47,910 bases of DNA from DATLZC01 sp037444005 (GCA_037444005.1 JBBING010000011.1:1-47910), one strand, 5' to 3'; counted from the first letter of the stretch, positions 16,586-25,145 are shown. Notes: generated by a model from the sequence alone, not told the origin. Made by a program: numbers and translations.

Positions 16586-17305
16586 ATGTCCAAGCGCAAT
16601 CCTCGAGCCGTGGCCCGTAAGGGCTCGGCTGACCCGTTCCGCCGCCGCACGCTGGCGCCGTTCCTCATCGGAGGCGCGGCGGTGGCCGCAGTCGTCGTTG
16701 TGCTCGGCCTCATCGTCGCCGGGCAGTTCACCGGCGGTGAGACAAAGGCGCCCGAGCGCACCGTCACCGCCCCGGGACGCATCCTGGGGAACGCCGACGC
16801 GCCGGTGAAGATCGTCGAGTACGCCGATTTCCAGTGCCCCTACTGCAAGATGGCCGAGGAGAAAGTGGCCAAGCTTGTCGACGAATACGTGACGCCCGGC
16901 AAGGCGAGCCTCGAGTTCCGCAACTTCGCGTTCCTAGGCGACGAATCCGTCCTCGCGGCCGAGGCGAGCCTGTGCGCCGAGGATCAGGGCAAGTTCTGGG
17001 AGTACCACGACGCGCTCTTCCGCATTCAGGGCAGGGAGAACAGCGGTGTGTACAGCTCCGCGAAGCTGGTGGAGCTCGCCCAGGAGGTCGGCCTCGACGT
17101 CGAGGCGTTCCAGCAGTGCATGGAGAGCGAGAAACACCGGCAGGACGTCCTCGACGAGCGCGAAGCGGCGAAGAAGGCCGGCGTGAGTTCGACGCCGACG
17201 TTCTTCGTCAACGATACGGTGATCAAGGGCAACGTGCCGTACAGCGACTTCGTCGACGCCATCGAAGCGGAGCTGGCGAAGGCCCAGGAGGAGGCGCAGA
17301 GGTGA
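16586..17305 (+). CDS. Membrane-anchored DsbA-family thiol oxidoreductase
   Basis: A DsbA/BdbD-type thioredoxin-fold protein (239 residues) that would make disulfides in exported proteins. A basic N-terminus is followed by one transmembrane helix (about 24-46). The folded domain has EYADFQCPYC with the active pair C84 and C87, and a cis-proline loop SSTPTFFVN near residue 210. Two more cysteines (LCAED, QQCME) may form a structural disulfide. GGGGAGGAG precedes the ATG. Its stop overlaps the start of a VKOR gene as GTGA, and VKOR is the usual electron acceptor for such a protein. The pair thus forms a complete oxidative folding system acting outside the membrane. Confidence 0.92.
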   Translation: MSKRNPRAVARKGSADPFRRRTLAPFLIGGAAVAAVVVVLGLIVAGQFTGGETKAPERTVTAPGRILGNADAPVKIVEYADFQCPYCKMAEEKVAKLVDEYVTPGKASLEFRNFAFLGDESVLAAEASLCAEDQGKFWEYHDALFRIQGRENSGVYSSAKLVELAQEVGLDVEAFQQCMESEKHRQDVLDEREAAKKAGVSSTPTFFVNDTVIKGNVPYSDFVDAIEAELAKAQEEAQR

Positions 17306-17778
17306 TCCGCTCGGCCCGCGTCCTCGGGACCATCACGGCGGTCATCGCCCTCGCTGGCCTCGGCGTCTCGGCGTACCTGACGTACACCCACTACGCCGAT
17401 AGGTCCGTCGCCTGCGCTGTGGTGCACGGATGTCAAACCGTCCAGCAGAGCGAGTACGCCAAACTCGCGGGCGTGCCCATCGCTCTGCTGGGCGGCCTGC
17501 TCTACGCCGGGCTGCTCACGAGCTCCGCCGCATGGGCGATGCGAGGCCTCTGGTGGTGGGGATTCGGCGCCTGGTTCCTCGCGCTGGCGGGGACCGTGTA
17601 CTCCGCCTACCTCACGTACCTCGAGGTCGAGGTCATCGAGGCCATCTGCTTCTGGTGCGTGACGTCGGCGGTGCTGCTGGCCGCGGCCCTCGGCTCCACG
17701 TCCCTAGGGCTGCCGCGCGTGCTACGCGACGCGGACGAAGCGCTGAACGGAAGGCTCGCGGCTCAAGAAGACGCGTGA
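17302..17778 (+). CDS. Vitamin K epoxide reductase-family protein (VKOR)
   Basis: A bacterial VKOR homologue (158 residues, four to five membrane segments) that passes electrons from a DsbA partner to quinone. The two redox pairs are present: C38 and C44 in the first outer loop (ACAVVHGC), and the CFWC active site C116/C119 in the last part. It starts with GTG overlapping the preceding dsbA-like stop by 4 nt, so the two are translated together. Unlike some VKOR proteins it has no fused thioredoxin domain, consistent with the separate DsbA. The last 16 nt overlap the convergent CDF gene. Confidence 0.93.
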   Translation: MIRSARVLGTITAVIALAGLGVSAYLTYTHYADRSVACAVVHGCQTVQQSEYAKLAGVPIALLGGLLYAGLLTSSAAWAMRGLWWWGFGAWFLALAGTVYSAYLTYLEVEVIEAICFWCVTSAVLLAAALGSTSLGLPRVLRDADEALNGRLAAQEDA

Positions 17779-18770
17779 GACGCTCGCGAGGGGGCGGCGC
17801 GGCCGCTCGGCTCGCCGTTTCCGTGGACCAGCGCGCACGCGGAGCCCGGCAGGCAGATCGCGGGCAGCCGCGCCTCGATTTCGGGCGTTTCGAGCTGGAG
17901 CGTCGCGTGATCGATGCCGAAGCGATCGCGCAGCACCTGCTGCGCGCGCACGAGCACTTCGTCGTGGTCGGGCCCGCCCGCGACTGAGACGTGCGCGCTC
18001 ATGGCGATGAACCCGCTGGTCACGGTCCAGACGTGCACGTCGTGCACGCTGGTCACACCGGCGATGCCCTGCAGCGCCTCGCTCAGACGGGTCACGTCGA
18101 GGTGCCGCGGCGTCGTTTCCAGGAGCACATCCACCGTCTCCCAGACGAGACGCACGGCCCCGAACAGGATCAGCCCCGCGATCACCACCGAGATGACGGG
18201 GTCAGCGACGTTGGCGCCCGTGACCAGAATGACCGCGGCCGCCGTCATCGCTCCGACCGACCCGAGGATGTCGCCGAGGACGTGCAGGAACGCGCCCCGC
18301 ACGTTCAAGTTGCGCCGCCGTTCGGGCGCGAGCAGTAGTCCGACGACCACGTTCACGCCCAGGCCCGCCCCCGCGACCCCCAGCATCGGGCCGGCGTCGA
18401 CCTCGGGCGTCTCGGCGAAGCGTTGGGCCGCCTCCCAGAGCACGTACGCCACCAGCAGCATGAGCCCGAGCCCGTTAGCGAGCGCGGCGAGAATCTCGAC
18501 CCGGTAGTAACCGTAGGTGCGCTCGGGAGGCGCCGGCCGCGACGCCATCCAGATGGCGAAGAGCGACAGCGACAGGGCGCCGACGTCCGTCGCCATGTGG
18601 CCTGCGTCGGCGATCAGGGCCAGCGACGACGTCAGCACGCCGCCCACAAGCTCGACGGCCATGAACGTCAGCGTCAATCCGAGTGCGATCGCGAGCCGGG
18701 AACGCACCTGCGCGCGCTCGATCGCGAGCCCGGGAATCGAAACGGAACCCTGCGTGTCCATCGTGTCCAT
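17763..18770 (-). CDS. Cation diffusion facilitator (zinc/cadmium exporter)
   Basis: A CDF antiporter (335 residues) that exports Zn2+, Cd2+ or similar metals in exchange for protons. Six membrane segments are followed by a cytoplasmic C-terminal domain. The metal site is formed by D55, H58 and D62 in helix 2 (IADAGHMATD) and H163 and D167 in helix 5 (HVLGD), the Zn-type pattern. The C-terminal part (VTSVHDVHVWTVTSG) is characteristic of the CzcD/ZitB branch. ATG codons at 18770 and 18761 are both possible starts. It converges with VKOR with a 16-nt overlap. The metal specificity is inferred from the ligand set. Confidence 0.93.
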   Translation of the reverse strand: MDTMDTQGSVSIPGLAIERAQVRSRLAIALGLTLTFMAVELVGGVLTSSLALIADAGHMATDVGALSLSLFAIWMASRPAPPERTYGYYRVEILAALANGLGLMLLVAYVLWEAAQRFAETPEVDAGPMLGVAGAGLGVNVVVGLLLAPERRRNLNVRGAFLHVLGDILGSVGAMTAAAVILVTGANVADPVISVVIAGLILFGAVRLVWETVDVLLETTPRHLDVTRLSEALQGIAGVTSVHDVHVWTVTSGFIAMSAHVSVAGGPDHDEVLVRAQQVLRDRFGIDHATLQLETPEIEARLPAICLPGSACALVHGNGEPSGRAAPSRASHASS

Positions 18771-18858
18771 GGTAGCAAAGGGCGCCCCGTCGATTGTCGT
18801 CACGCTCCGGCTGTACGAACAGCGCCGGACGTCCGTTCCTCGGTCCCACGGCCTGTCG

Positions 18859-18864
18859 TATACT
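18859..18864 (+). promoter_or_regulatory. -10 element before the CoA-transferase genes
   Basis: TATACT, one base from the consensus, lies 33 nt before the GTG of the CoA-transferase alpha gene. No convincing -35 is seen at 16-18 nt upstream. An AAGGAGG ribosome-binding site follows at 18881-18887. Confidence 0.5.
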
Positions 18865-18897
18865 CGACCCGCGCTGAAGGAAGGAGGAGCGAAGGCG

Positions 18898-19878
18898 GTG
18901 CGAGAGCTGAAAGTCCTCGATGAAGGCATGGCGGAATACCACCCGGTCGACCCCGACGCGCACCGGGAATGGGTCCGCGACCGAAAGTCCCGCGCCCTCG
19001 TCAGCAAGCTGATGTCCGAACAGGAGGCAGTCGCCAAATTCGTCGAAGACGGTGATTATCTCGTTTACGACTGCAACTACCTCCAGCGAGGCCCCGCTTC
19101 CCTCATCAGGGAGATCATCCGGCAGGGCAAGAAGGACCTGTGGATCTGCGGCAAGTTCACGTGGGTCGACGTCGCGCTCCTCGGAGAGGCCGGGTGCGCC
19201 AGCAAGGTCGACTGCGGCTTCTTCCTGTTCGGGCAGACCATCGACCGCCTCGTGAACGAGGGCAAGGTCAAGGTCTACGAATACAGTAACGCCGTCTTGA
19301 CCATGCGTCTCCACGCCGGCGCGATGGGCCTGCCGTTCATCCCGGTCCGGTCGTTCGGCGGCACCGACGGCTTCCGCTATTCGGGCGCCAAGCTGGTGGA
19401 GGACCCGTTCACCGGGAAGCCCATCACGCTGCTTCCCGCGCTCAACCCCGATGTCGCCATCATCCATGTGCAGCAGGCCGACGTGTACGGCAACGCCCGC
19501 GTGTTCGGCACGGGCATCGCTCACGTCGAATCTGCGATGGCCTCTCGCAAGGTCATCATCTCGGCCGAGGAGATCGTGGACACGGAGGAGGTCCGCCGCG
19601 ACCCCGGCCGCACGTCCATCCCGTACTACGTGGTGGACGCTGTCGTCGAGGCGCCGTTCGGCGCGTACCCGGGCGAGTGCGCGGGATACTACACGTCCGA
19701 CCCCGCCCATGTCATCCAGGTCGTGGGCGCGACGATGACGGGTCAGACGAAGGCGTATCTCGACAAGTGGGTGTACGGCGCGTCCAGCCACCAGGAGTTC
19801 CTCGAGAAGCTGGTAGGGGTCAGCAGGCTGCTGGAGCTGCGAAAGCGCGCCACCATCAAGGAGGGCTACCGGCCATGA
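18898..19878 (+). CDS. CoA-transferase subunit alpha (glutaconate CoA-transferase / IpdA-like)
   Basis: Alpha subunit (326 residues) of a family I two-subunit CoA-transferase. The family pattern includes GGTDGFRYSG, HVQQADVYGNARVFG and SAEEIVDTEEVRRDPGRTSIP, ending in a segment like that of glutaconate CoA-transferase and the steroid ring-opening enzyme IpdA (VVDAVVEAPFGAYPGECAGYY). The GTG start at 18898 follows AAGGAGG by 10 nt; the ATG at 18928 is the alternative. Its stop overlaps the ATG of the beta subunit (ATGA). The enzyme could transfer CoA between acyl groups or, like IpdAB, hydrolyse a ring of a cyclic CoA ester. The substrate cannot be settled from sequence. Confidence 0.87.
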   Translation: MRELKVLDEGMAEYHPVDPDAHREWVRDRKSRALVSKLMSEQEAVAKFVEDGDYLVYDCNYLQRGPASLIREIIRQGKKDLWICGKFTWVDVALLGEAGCASKVDCGFFLFGQTIDRLVNEGKVKVYEYSNAVLTMRLHAGAMGLPFIPVRSFGGTDGFRYSGAKLVEDPFTGKPITLLPALNPDVAIIHVQQADVYGNARVFGTGIAHVESAMASRKVIISAEEIVDTEEVRRDPGRTSIPYYVVDAVVEAPFGAYPGECAGYYTSDPAHVIQVVGATMTGQTKAYLDKWVYGASSHQEFLEKLVGVSRLLELRKRATIKEGYRP

Positions 19879-20717
19879 CGCGAGCGACCGCGTTCTCCGA
19901 ACGGGAGATGCAGACCTGCGCCGTCGCCAAGATGATCGAGGACGGCAAGACCTACTGGGTCGCCGGCGGCGGCGGGCCCATGTACGCCATCCTGCTGGGA
20001 AAGAAGCTGTACGCGCCCCAGGCGCAGTACATCACCGAGGACGGCGTCATCGCCCCCGAGCCGATGCTCCCCTTCGACCCCATCATGACGATGGTGTCGT
20101 CCCGAGCCGGGTATCGGGCGCTCGCGTGGGGCACCATGAACACCGCCGCGAACCACGCCCAGCTTGGGCTCATGGACTACGGCATCCTCAACACCCTGCA
20201 GGTCGACCAGTACGGCAACATCAACTCCACCGCCATCGGCACCTACGGGGAGAAGATGCGACGCTTCGGCGGGCCGGGCGGCGCCGACTCCATCGCCGCG
20301 CTCTGCTGGCGGACCATCCTGATGACGGACCAGGAGAAGCGCAAGTTCGTCGAGCGGGTCGACTTCATCTCCTCGCCCGGCTTCCTCGACGGGACGCCGG
20401 GCGCCCGCGAGCGCGCCGGCCTCCCACGAGGCACTGGCCCGTGGAGGGTCGTCACCCCGTGGGCGATTTACGACTACAACGAAGACCGCAGGCTTCGCGT
20501 GATCGCCGTCGCGCCGTTCGTGACCGTCGAGCAGGTGCTGGAGGAGTGCGAGTACAAGCCTCTAGTCGCCGACCACATCGAGACGATGGAGGTGCCGACG
20601 GAAGAGGAGCTGGACATCCTCCGCACGCAGCTCGACGTCGCGGGGCAGTTCAGCGGCGCCCGGGGCGCCTGGATCGTGTGGGACGGCGAGAAGTACGTGC
20701 GCCAGGAGACATCCTGA
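19875..20717 (+). CDS. CoA-transferase subunit beta (glutaconate CoA-transferase / IpdB-like)
   Basis: Beta subunit (280 residues) of the same enzyme. The motif ITEDGVIAPEP (about 53-63) occupies the place of the SENG-type catalytic loop, making E55 the likely glutamate that forms the enzyme-CoA thioester. Further family pieces are WGTMNTAANHAQLGLMDYG, VDQYGNINST and GPGGADSIAAL. It overlaps the alpha subunit by 4 nt, and a strong intrinsic terminator starts 24 nt after its stop, so the pair forms a closed two-gene unit. The C-terminal extension after about residue 240 is acidic. Confidence 0.87.
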   Translation: MTRATAFSEREMQTCAVAKMIEDGKTYWVAGGGGPMYAILLGKKLYAPQAQYITEDGVIAPEPMLPFDPIMTMVSSRAGYRALAWGTMNTAANHAQLGLMDYGILNTLQVDQYGNINSTAIGTYGEKMRRFGGPGGADSIAALCWRTILMTDQEKRKFVERVDFISSPGFLDGTPGARERAGLPRGTGPWRVVTPWAIYDYNEDRRLRVIAVAPFVTVEQVLEECEYKPLVADHIETMEVPTEEELDILRTQLDVAGQFSGARGAWIVWDGEKYVRQETS

Positions 20718-20740
20718 GACTGAGCGGCGGCGCGCCGACT

Positions 20741-20771
20741 CGGGGCCCGCACAGGCGGGCCTCGATCTTTT
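20741..20771 (+). terminator. Intrinsic terminator after the CoA-transferase genes
   Basis: A G/C stem of about ten pairs (20741-20750 with 20755-20764, one G-T pair) encloses an ACAG loop, followed by ATCTTTT. This is a normal rho-independent terminator on the plus strand and separates the CoA-transferase pair from the cyclase gene. Confidence 0.8.
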
Positions 20772-20828
20772 CCGGCAGCCTGCCGTAGCATTGCCCCACG
20801 ATATCGACCAGAACGGAGACACATCGCC

Positions 20829-21797
20829 ATGCCACTGCCTGACCGCCTGCCCTCTTACGACGAGCTGCCGGAAGTCGAGGTCCTCGGACGCCGGCTACGT
20901 TCCGCCTGGGGCGTGTTCGGCGAGGAAGACGAGTTGGGCCCGTGGAATCTCGTCACTCCTGAGAAGGTTCGCGAGGCCGCGGCTCTCGTCCGGAAGGGCA
21001 AGGTGTTCAACCTCGACCTTCCGCTGAACGAACCGGACCCGCCCCTCTTCGAGTTCCGGGGCGCCTATCGGCAGACCATCGAGGAGGTGTCAGGCGGCTT
21101 GAAGCTCGCCTACGACGACCGGCTAGACAACTTCTTCCCCCAGACGTCGAGTCAGTGGGACGGCCATCGCCACGTGGGTGTGCCGGGCAGCTTCTACAAC
21201 AACTGGGCGCAGGAGCAGGTGCTGGCGGTGGGCAACCCGACGCTGGGGATCCAGAACCTCGCCGCGCACGGCATCGTGACCCGGGGCGTGCTGCTCGATG
21301 TCGAGCGCCACTTGCGCGCGCAGGGACGCACATGGGACCCCAACGGCTCGTTCGAGTTCACGGCGGACGATCTGAGAGAGACGGCGCGCGCGCAGGGCGT
21401 CGAGATCCGGCCGGGCGATGTGCTGCTTTTCAACACCGGGTGGCTCCGCTGGCTCCGCGCAGAGCCGCGCTCGACGCGCGAGGCGCTGGCCCATGACTTG
21501 AAGGCGCCGGGCCTGCGCCCCGACGGCGACACCGCCGAGTACCTCTGGAACCTCCACATCGCCGCTATCGCGACCGACACCGTGGCCGTCGAGCGTTGGC
21601 CCATCGATCCGGCCCGCGGATTCCTGCACATCCAGCTCATCGCGCTCTTCGGGATGAATCTGGGTGAGATGTGGTGGCTCCAGGACCTCGCCGACGACTG
21701 CGCGCAGGACGGCGTCTGGGAGTTCATGCTGGTGTCGTCGCCGCTGAACATCCCGGGAGGTGTAGGCTCGCCGCCCAACGCCGTCGCCATCAAGTAG
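20829..21797 (+). CDS. Cyclase-family (kynurenine formamidase-like) metal hydrolase
   Basis: A 322-residue member of the cyclase / kynurenine formamidase family (PF04199-type), metal-dependent hydrolases of amide or cyclic bonds. The usual HxGTHxD metal motif appears in the divergent form SQWDGHRHVGVPG (about 108-120), as in the long subfamily. The downstream GIVTRGVLLDV and IRPGDVLLFNTGWLRWL stretches are typical of the fold. About 110 nt and a terminator separate it from the CoA-transferase genes, so it probably has its own promoter. A role in the same degradative route as the CoA-transferase is plausible but unproved. Confidence 0.85.
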   Translation: MPLPDRLPSYDELPEVEVLGRRLRSAWGVFGEEDELGPWNLVTPEKVREAAALVRKGKVFNLDLPLNEPDPPLFEFRGAYRQTIEEVSGGLKLAYDDRLDNFFPQTSSQWDGHRHVGVPGSFYNNWAQEQVLAVGNPTLGIQNLAAHGIVTRGVLLDVERHLRAQGRTWDPNGSFEFTADDLRETARAQGVEIRPGDVLLFNTGWLRWLRAEPRSTREALAHDLKAPGLRPDGDTAEYLWNLHIAAIATDTVAVERWPIDPARGFLHIQLIALFGMNLGEMWWLQDLADDCAQDGVWEFMLVSSPLNIPGGVGSPPNAVAIK

Positions 21798-21829
21798 ACG
21801 GGGTAGCGCCCGCGTGTGCGCCGCCCGTC

Positions 21830-23008
21830 CTACGCTGGACGGTGCGCCCGGCCGGCGAGAAACTCCGCCGGGTCGATGACTTTGCGGCCGGGGCGAAGGG
21901 ACGCCTTCCGCTCGCGTTTCGCGTCTTCCAGGTCGGCGAGCGCACGGTCGAGGAGCTGGCGCGCGTTGGTTCCGTCCTCCGGGAAGCAGACGATCGCGGC
22001 GCACGCCGTCACGGGCTCCTCGGGCTCGCCGCCGAACGGCGACACGCCCGCCAGCGCCCGCAGCAGCGAGCGCGCGACCTCGACCGCGGCCACGCGGTCG
22101 GTCTCGGGTAGGACGACCGCGAACTCATCGTTCCTGATGCGAGCGACGAGTTCGGGCGGCGTTACCATGGACGCCATAGTCGTGGCCGCCAGGCGGAGCA
22201 GCCGGTCCCCCATGGACTGGCCGAAGCCCGCGTTGAACGCGCCGAAGTTATCGATATCCAGCACGACGAGCGAGACGGGGCGATGGTACCGGGCGGCGCG
22301 CAGCGTCTCACGCTCCAGCGCGTCGCCGAGATACCGCCGGTTGTAGACCCACGTGATGGGGTCGATGTCCGAATATCGCGCCGCCTGCTCCTCCAGTTTC
22401 AGGTCGCGGCTCGAGAGGGTGAAATGCGCCGCCAGCAGTTCGACGATCTCGACGTCGACCTCCTCGTCGCCGAATCCGAAGCAGACGATGCCCAGCGGCT
22501 CGCCTTCCATCACCATGGGCGCGAGGGCGACTCTGGTTACGCCGAGCCGGCGCACGCCTTCCTGCCACTGCTCCTCGTCCAGGACACCGTGGAAGAGCAG
22601 TCCGGGAGCTTCGACGACCAGCTCACCCCGGTCGAGCAGCGCTTCCAGAGGCGTCCCCGTCAGCGGAAAATCGATGGCGGTGACGTCCTCCTGGAAGGCG
22701 TCCATCATTTGGTCGAGGCGCGTCGAAGGCAGGCCCTGCATGGCCTGGGCCGTGAGCACCTGCCGCCGGCTGTCCAGAAACAGGGGATACACGAACCGGG
22801 CGTTCGCGATGTCGGCGCCGCGCTCCAGAAACGCCTCGAGCATCTCGTGCATGCTCCCCGCGCTCTGCAGCAACAGCGCGAGGATGCCGAGGTGGTACAG
22901 CCGCTGTTCTCGCTCGCCGCGCGTCCGCTCGCGCGCCAGCGCCTCCTCCGCGAGCGCCGACTGATCGCGTTTGTCACGCGTCCACGCCAGCCACCGTCCG
23001 ACGTTCAT
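21830..23008 (-). CDS. GAF-GGDEF protein with degenerate GGDEF motif
   Basis: A cytoplasmic signalling protein of 392 residues. An N-terminal coiled coil (about 15-40) leads into a GAF-like sensor domain (about 45-200) and a GGDEF domain (about 212-365). The GGDEF fold is recognisable from WVYNRRYLGDAL, VVLDIDNFGAFNAGFGQSMGD and AACAAIVCFPEDG. The signature itself reads RNDEF (292-296), with both glycines replaced. The metal ligand D251 and the DE pair remain. Loss of the glycines usually weakens or abolishes diguanylate cyclase activity, so it may be a GTP or c-di-GMP sensor. Its ATG overlaps the stop of the upstream gene by 4 nt. Confidence 0.85.
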   Translation of the reverse strand: MNVGRWLAWTRDKRDQSALAEEALARERTRGEREQRLYHLGILALLLQSAGSMHEMLEAFLERGADIANARFVYPLFLDSRRQVLTAQAMQGLPSTRLDQMMDAFQEDVTAIDFPLTGTPLEALLDRGELVVEAPGLLFHGVLDEEQWQEGVRRLGVTRVALAPMVMEGEPLGIVCFGFGDEEVDVEIVELLAAHFTLSSRDLKLEEQAARYSDIDPITWVYNRRYLGDALERETLRAARYHRPVSLVVLDIDNFGAFNAGFGQSMGDRLLRLAATTMASMVTPPELVARIRNDEFAVVLPETDRVAAVEVARSLLRALAGVSPFGGEPEEPVTACAAIVCFPEDGTNARQLLDRALADLEDAKRERKASLRPGRKVIDPAEFLAGRAHRPA

Positions 23009-23718
23009 GCCTCACCGCTCTCGTCGAGAAGCGACACCAACACCGTGAATTCGTCGATCGCCTCGGCCGCGCACCGCCGTCCCGTCGCTTCGCCCACGGC
23101 GCGCTCCAGTTCCTGCAGCGGCAGCTCTCCCGCGCTCCGCACGCTGATCATGGCCTTGCCTTCCGAATAGCGCTGCAGCGAGACCTCGGAGAGGCCGTCG
23201 AGCGACGACAGCGCCCGGTCGATGGGAATCAGGTCGACCGACCGCGTGCGGTCCTCGAACGTGAGGAAGTACGTCCTCGGCAGGGCGTCAAATCCGCGGG
23301 CCTGCCGCTTGGCTTCTTCCACCGCGCGGCGCAGCTCCGCGAGCTGAGGGTCCTCCTCCGCTTCGGCGCCGCCCGCGCGTTCATCCGCAGCCGTCTGTTC
23401 CCCGCTCGAGGACGGCGCGACCGCTTGCAACCGCGACGGGCGTACGGGCGCGGGCGCAGGGGCCGGGCGCGGCTCGTCGACGGCGACGACCGGCCGGGAA
23501 CGAGACGGCGGTTTCGCGAGCGTCCGCAGGGCGGCGTCGAGCGCCCCGACGCGCTGGAGCGCGGGAGCCAGCGTCGCAAGGAGCTCGCGCAGCTCATCGA
23601 TGGCGCGAACCGCGTCCGCGATGCGGGCCTCGATAGCGGCGGCCTGCGTCCGCCAGTCGGCCGCCCCCGCGGGCCCTTCCTCTTCCGGAAAGCGCACAGC
23701 GGCGTGGGCGTCGAACAT
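23005..23718 (-). CDS. Unknown protein coupled to the GGDEF gene
   Basis: I do not recognise this 237-residue protein. Residues 1-65 form a helical, leucine- and alanine-rich segment likely to be a coiled coil. Residues 70-115 are a proline/alanine linker. Residues 118-145 are charged helix. The C-terminal 85 residues (TYFLTFEDRTRSVDLIPIDR onward) look like one beta-alpha-beta-beta-alpha-beta unit. The ATG follows CTCGGGAGG. Its stop overlaps the start of the GGDEF gene as ATGA, indicating a two-gene unit. A role as partner or regulator of the GGDEF protein is the simplest idea and is inference only. A GATACT box at 23763-23758 on the minus strand may be its -10. Confidence 0.65.
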   Translation of the reverse strand: MFDAHAAVRFPEEEGPAGAADWRTQAAAIEARIADAVRAIDELRELLATLAPALQRVGALDAALRTLAKPPSRSRPVVAVDEPRPAPAPAPVRPSRLQAVAPSSSGEQTAADERAGGAEAEEDPQLAELRRAVEEAKRQARGFDALPRTYFLTFEDRTRSVDLIPIDRALSSLDGLSEVSLQRYSEGKAMISVRSAGELPLQELERAVGEATGRRCAAEAIDEFTVLVSLLDESGEA

Positions 23719-23803
23719 GCGGCCTCCCGAGGGGATGCGATCTCCCCCGCACCATGAGTATCGACATGGCCCCGCCGCCCGTGCACCGCCGAGGCCCGGC
23801 TCG

Positions 23804-23833
23804 TTGGACCGTGCCGACCCCCTTGTGTATCAT
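23804..23833 (+). promoter_or_regulatory. Predicted promoter of the crotonyl-CoA carboxylase/reductase gene
   Basis: TTGGAC (23804-23809), an 18-nt spacer and TATCAT (23828-23833), 49 nt before the ATG of the ccr gene. It resembles the other sigma-70-type sites in this window. Confidence 0.5.
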
Positions 23834-23882
23834 CCGCTCGCACGACCGGCCGTTCGACACATCGCGGCAGGAGAGCGGAACG

Positions 23883-25145
23883 ATGACGACGACGAAGAAG
23901 GACATCTACGAAATCGGGGAGATTCCGCCCATCGGGGAAGTGCCGCCGTACATGTACGCGCAGGTGATCCGCCAGCGGAACTACGGCGACCCCATCAAGG
24001 CGTTCCAGATCGAAAAGGTGCGCGTGCCGGACCTCGGCCCCGACGAGGTCCTGGTGTTCGTCATGGCGGCCGGGATCAACTTCAACAACGTGTGGGCCGC
24101 GCGCGGCATCCCTGTCGATATCGTGCGGCTGCACAAGCAGCAGGGCGACCCCGGCGACGAGGAGGGCTTCCACATCGGCGGCAGCGACGCCTCAGGCATC
24201 GTCTACGCCGTCGGTTCCGAGGTCACCAACGTCAAGGTCGGCGACCGCGTGATCATCCACTGCGGCATGTGGGACCGCGACGACCCGTGGGTGAAAGCGG
24301 GGAAAGACCCGATCCTCGCGCCGTCGGCCAAGATCTGGGGGTACGAGTCCAACTGGGGCAGCTTCGCGCAGTTCACGAAGGTGCAGGCGCACCAGTGCCT
24401 GCCCAAGGCGCCGCATCTCACGTGGGAAGAAGCCGCCGCCTTCATGCTCGTCGGGGCCACGGCGTACCGCATGCTCACCGGCTGGCCCCCGCACGTCGTC
24501 GAACCGGGCGACGTCGTCCTCGTATGGGGAGGCTCGGGCGGCCTGGGCTCGATGGCGATTCAGATCACGAAAGCGCTAGGCGGCATCCCCATCGCGGTCG
24601 TCTCGAGCGACGAGCGAGGCGAATACTGCATGAAGCTCGGCGCGAAGGGCTACATCAACCGTAAGCGGTTCAACCACTGGGGCATGATGCCTCACTGGAC
24701 CGACACCGAGCGCTACAACGAGTGGGTCCAGGGGGCTCGCGCCTTCGGAAAGGCGATCTGGGACATCCTGGGCGAGCGCCGCAACCCCCGCATCGTCTTC
24801 GAACATCCCGGCGAGGACACGGTGCCGACGTCGATCTTCGTCTGCGACAACGGCGGTATGGTGGTCATCTGCGCCGGGACAACCGGATACAACGCGGTCG
24901 TCGACCTGCGGTACCTGTGGATGCGCCAGAAGCGGTTCCAGGGCTCGCACTTCGCGAACGACGAGCAGGCAGCCGGCATCAACCAGCTCGTGTGGGAGGG
25001 GAAGGTGAAACCGGCCCTCGCGAAGGTTTTCCGGTTCGAGGAGATCGGCCTCTGCCACCAGCTCATGATGGAGAACCGGGCGCCCGAGGGGAACATGGCG
25101 GTCCTTGTGGGCGCGCCGCAGCCGGGGCTCAAGGATTTGCCGTGA
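23883..25145 (+). CDS. ccr: Crotonyl-CoA carboxylase/reductase
   Basis: A zinc-free medium-chain dehydrogenase (420 residues) that reductively carboxylates crotonyl-CoA with CO2 and NADPH to ethylmalonyl-CoA. Diagnostic stretches are GINFNNVWAARGIP, IWGYESNWGSFAQFTKVQAHQ, the NADPH-binding VWGGSGGLGSMAIQ, and NRKRFNHWG. Late in the protein come FEHPGEDTVPTSIFVCDNGG and GSHFAND, which are shared with known Ccr and not with ordinary quinone reductases. GGAGAGCGG precedes the ATG. It is followed on the same strand by a MaoC hydratase and a B12 mutase subunit, which together outline part of an ethylmalonyl-CoA route. Acrylyl-CoA reductase activity is a lesser alternative. Confidence 0.92.
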   Translation: MTTTKKDIYEIGEIPPIGEVPPYMYAQVIRQRNYGDPIKAFQIEKVRVPDLGPDEVLVFVMAAGINFNNVWAARGIPVDIVRLHKQQGDPGDEEGFHIGGSDASGIVYAVGSEVTNVKVGDRVIIHCGMWDRDDPWVKAGKDPILAPSAKIWGYESNWGSFAQFTKVQAHQCLPKAPHLTWEEAAAFMLVGATAYRMLTGWPPHVVEPGDVVLVWGGSGGLGSMAIQITKALGGIPIAVVSSDERGEYCMKLGAKGYINRKRFNHWGMMPHWTDTERYNEWVQGARAFGKAIWDILGERRNPRIVFEHPGEDTVPTSIFVCDNGGMVVICAGTTGYNAVVDLRYLWMRQKRFQGSHFANDEQAAGINQLVWEGKVKPALAKVFRFEEIGLCHQLMMENRAPEGNMAVLVGAPQPGLKDLP

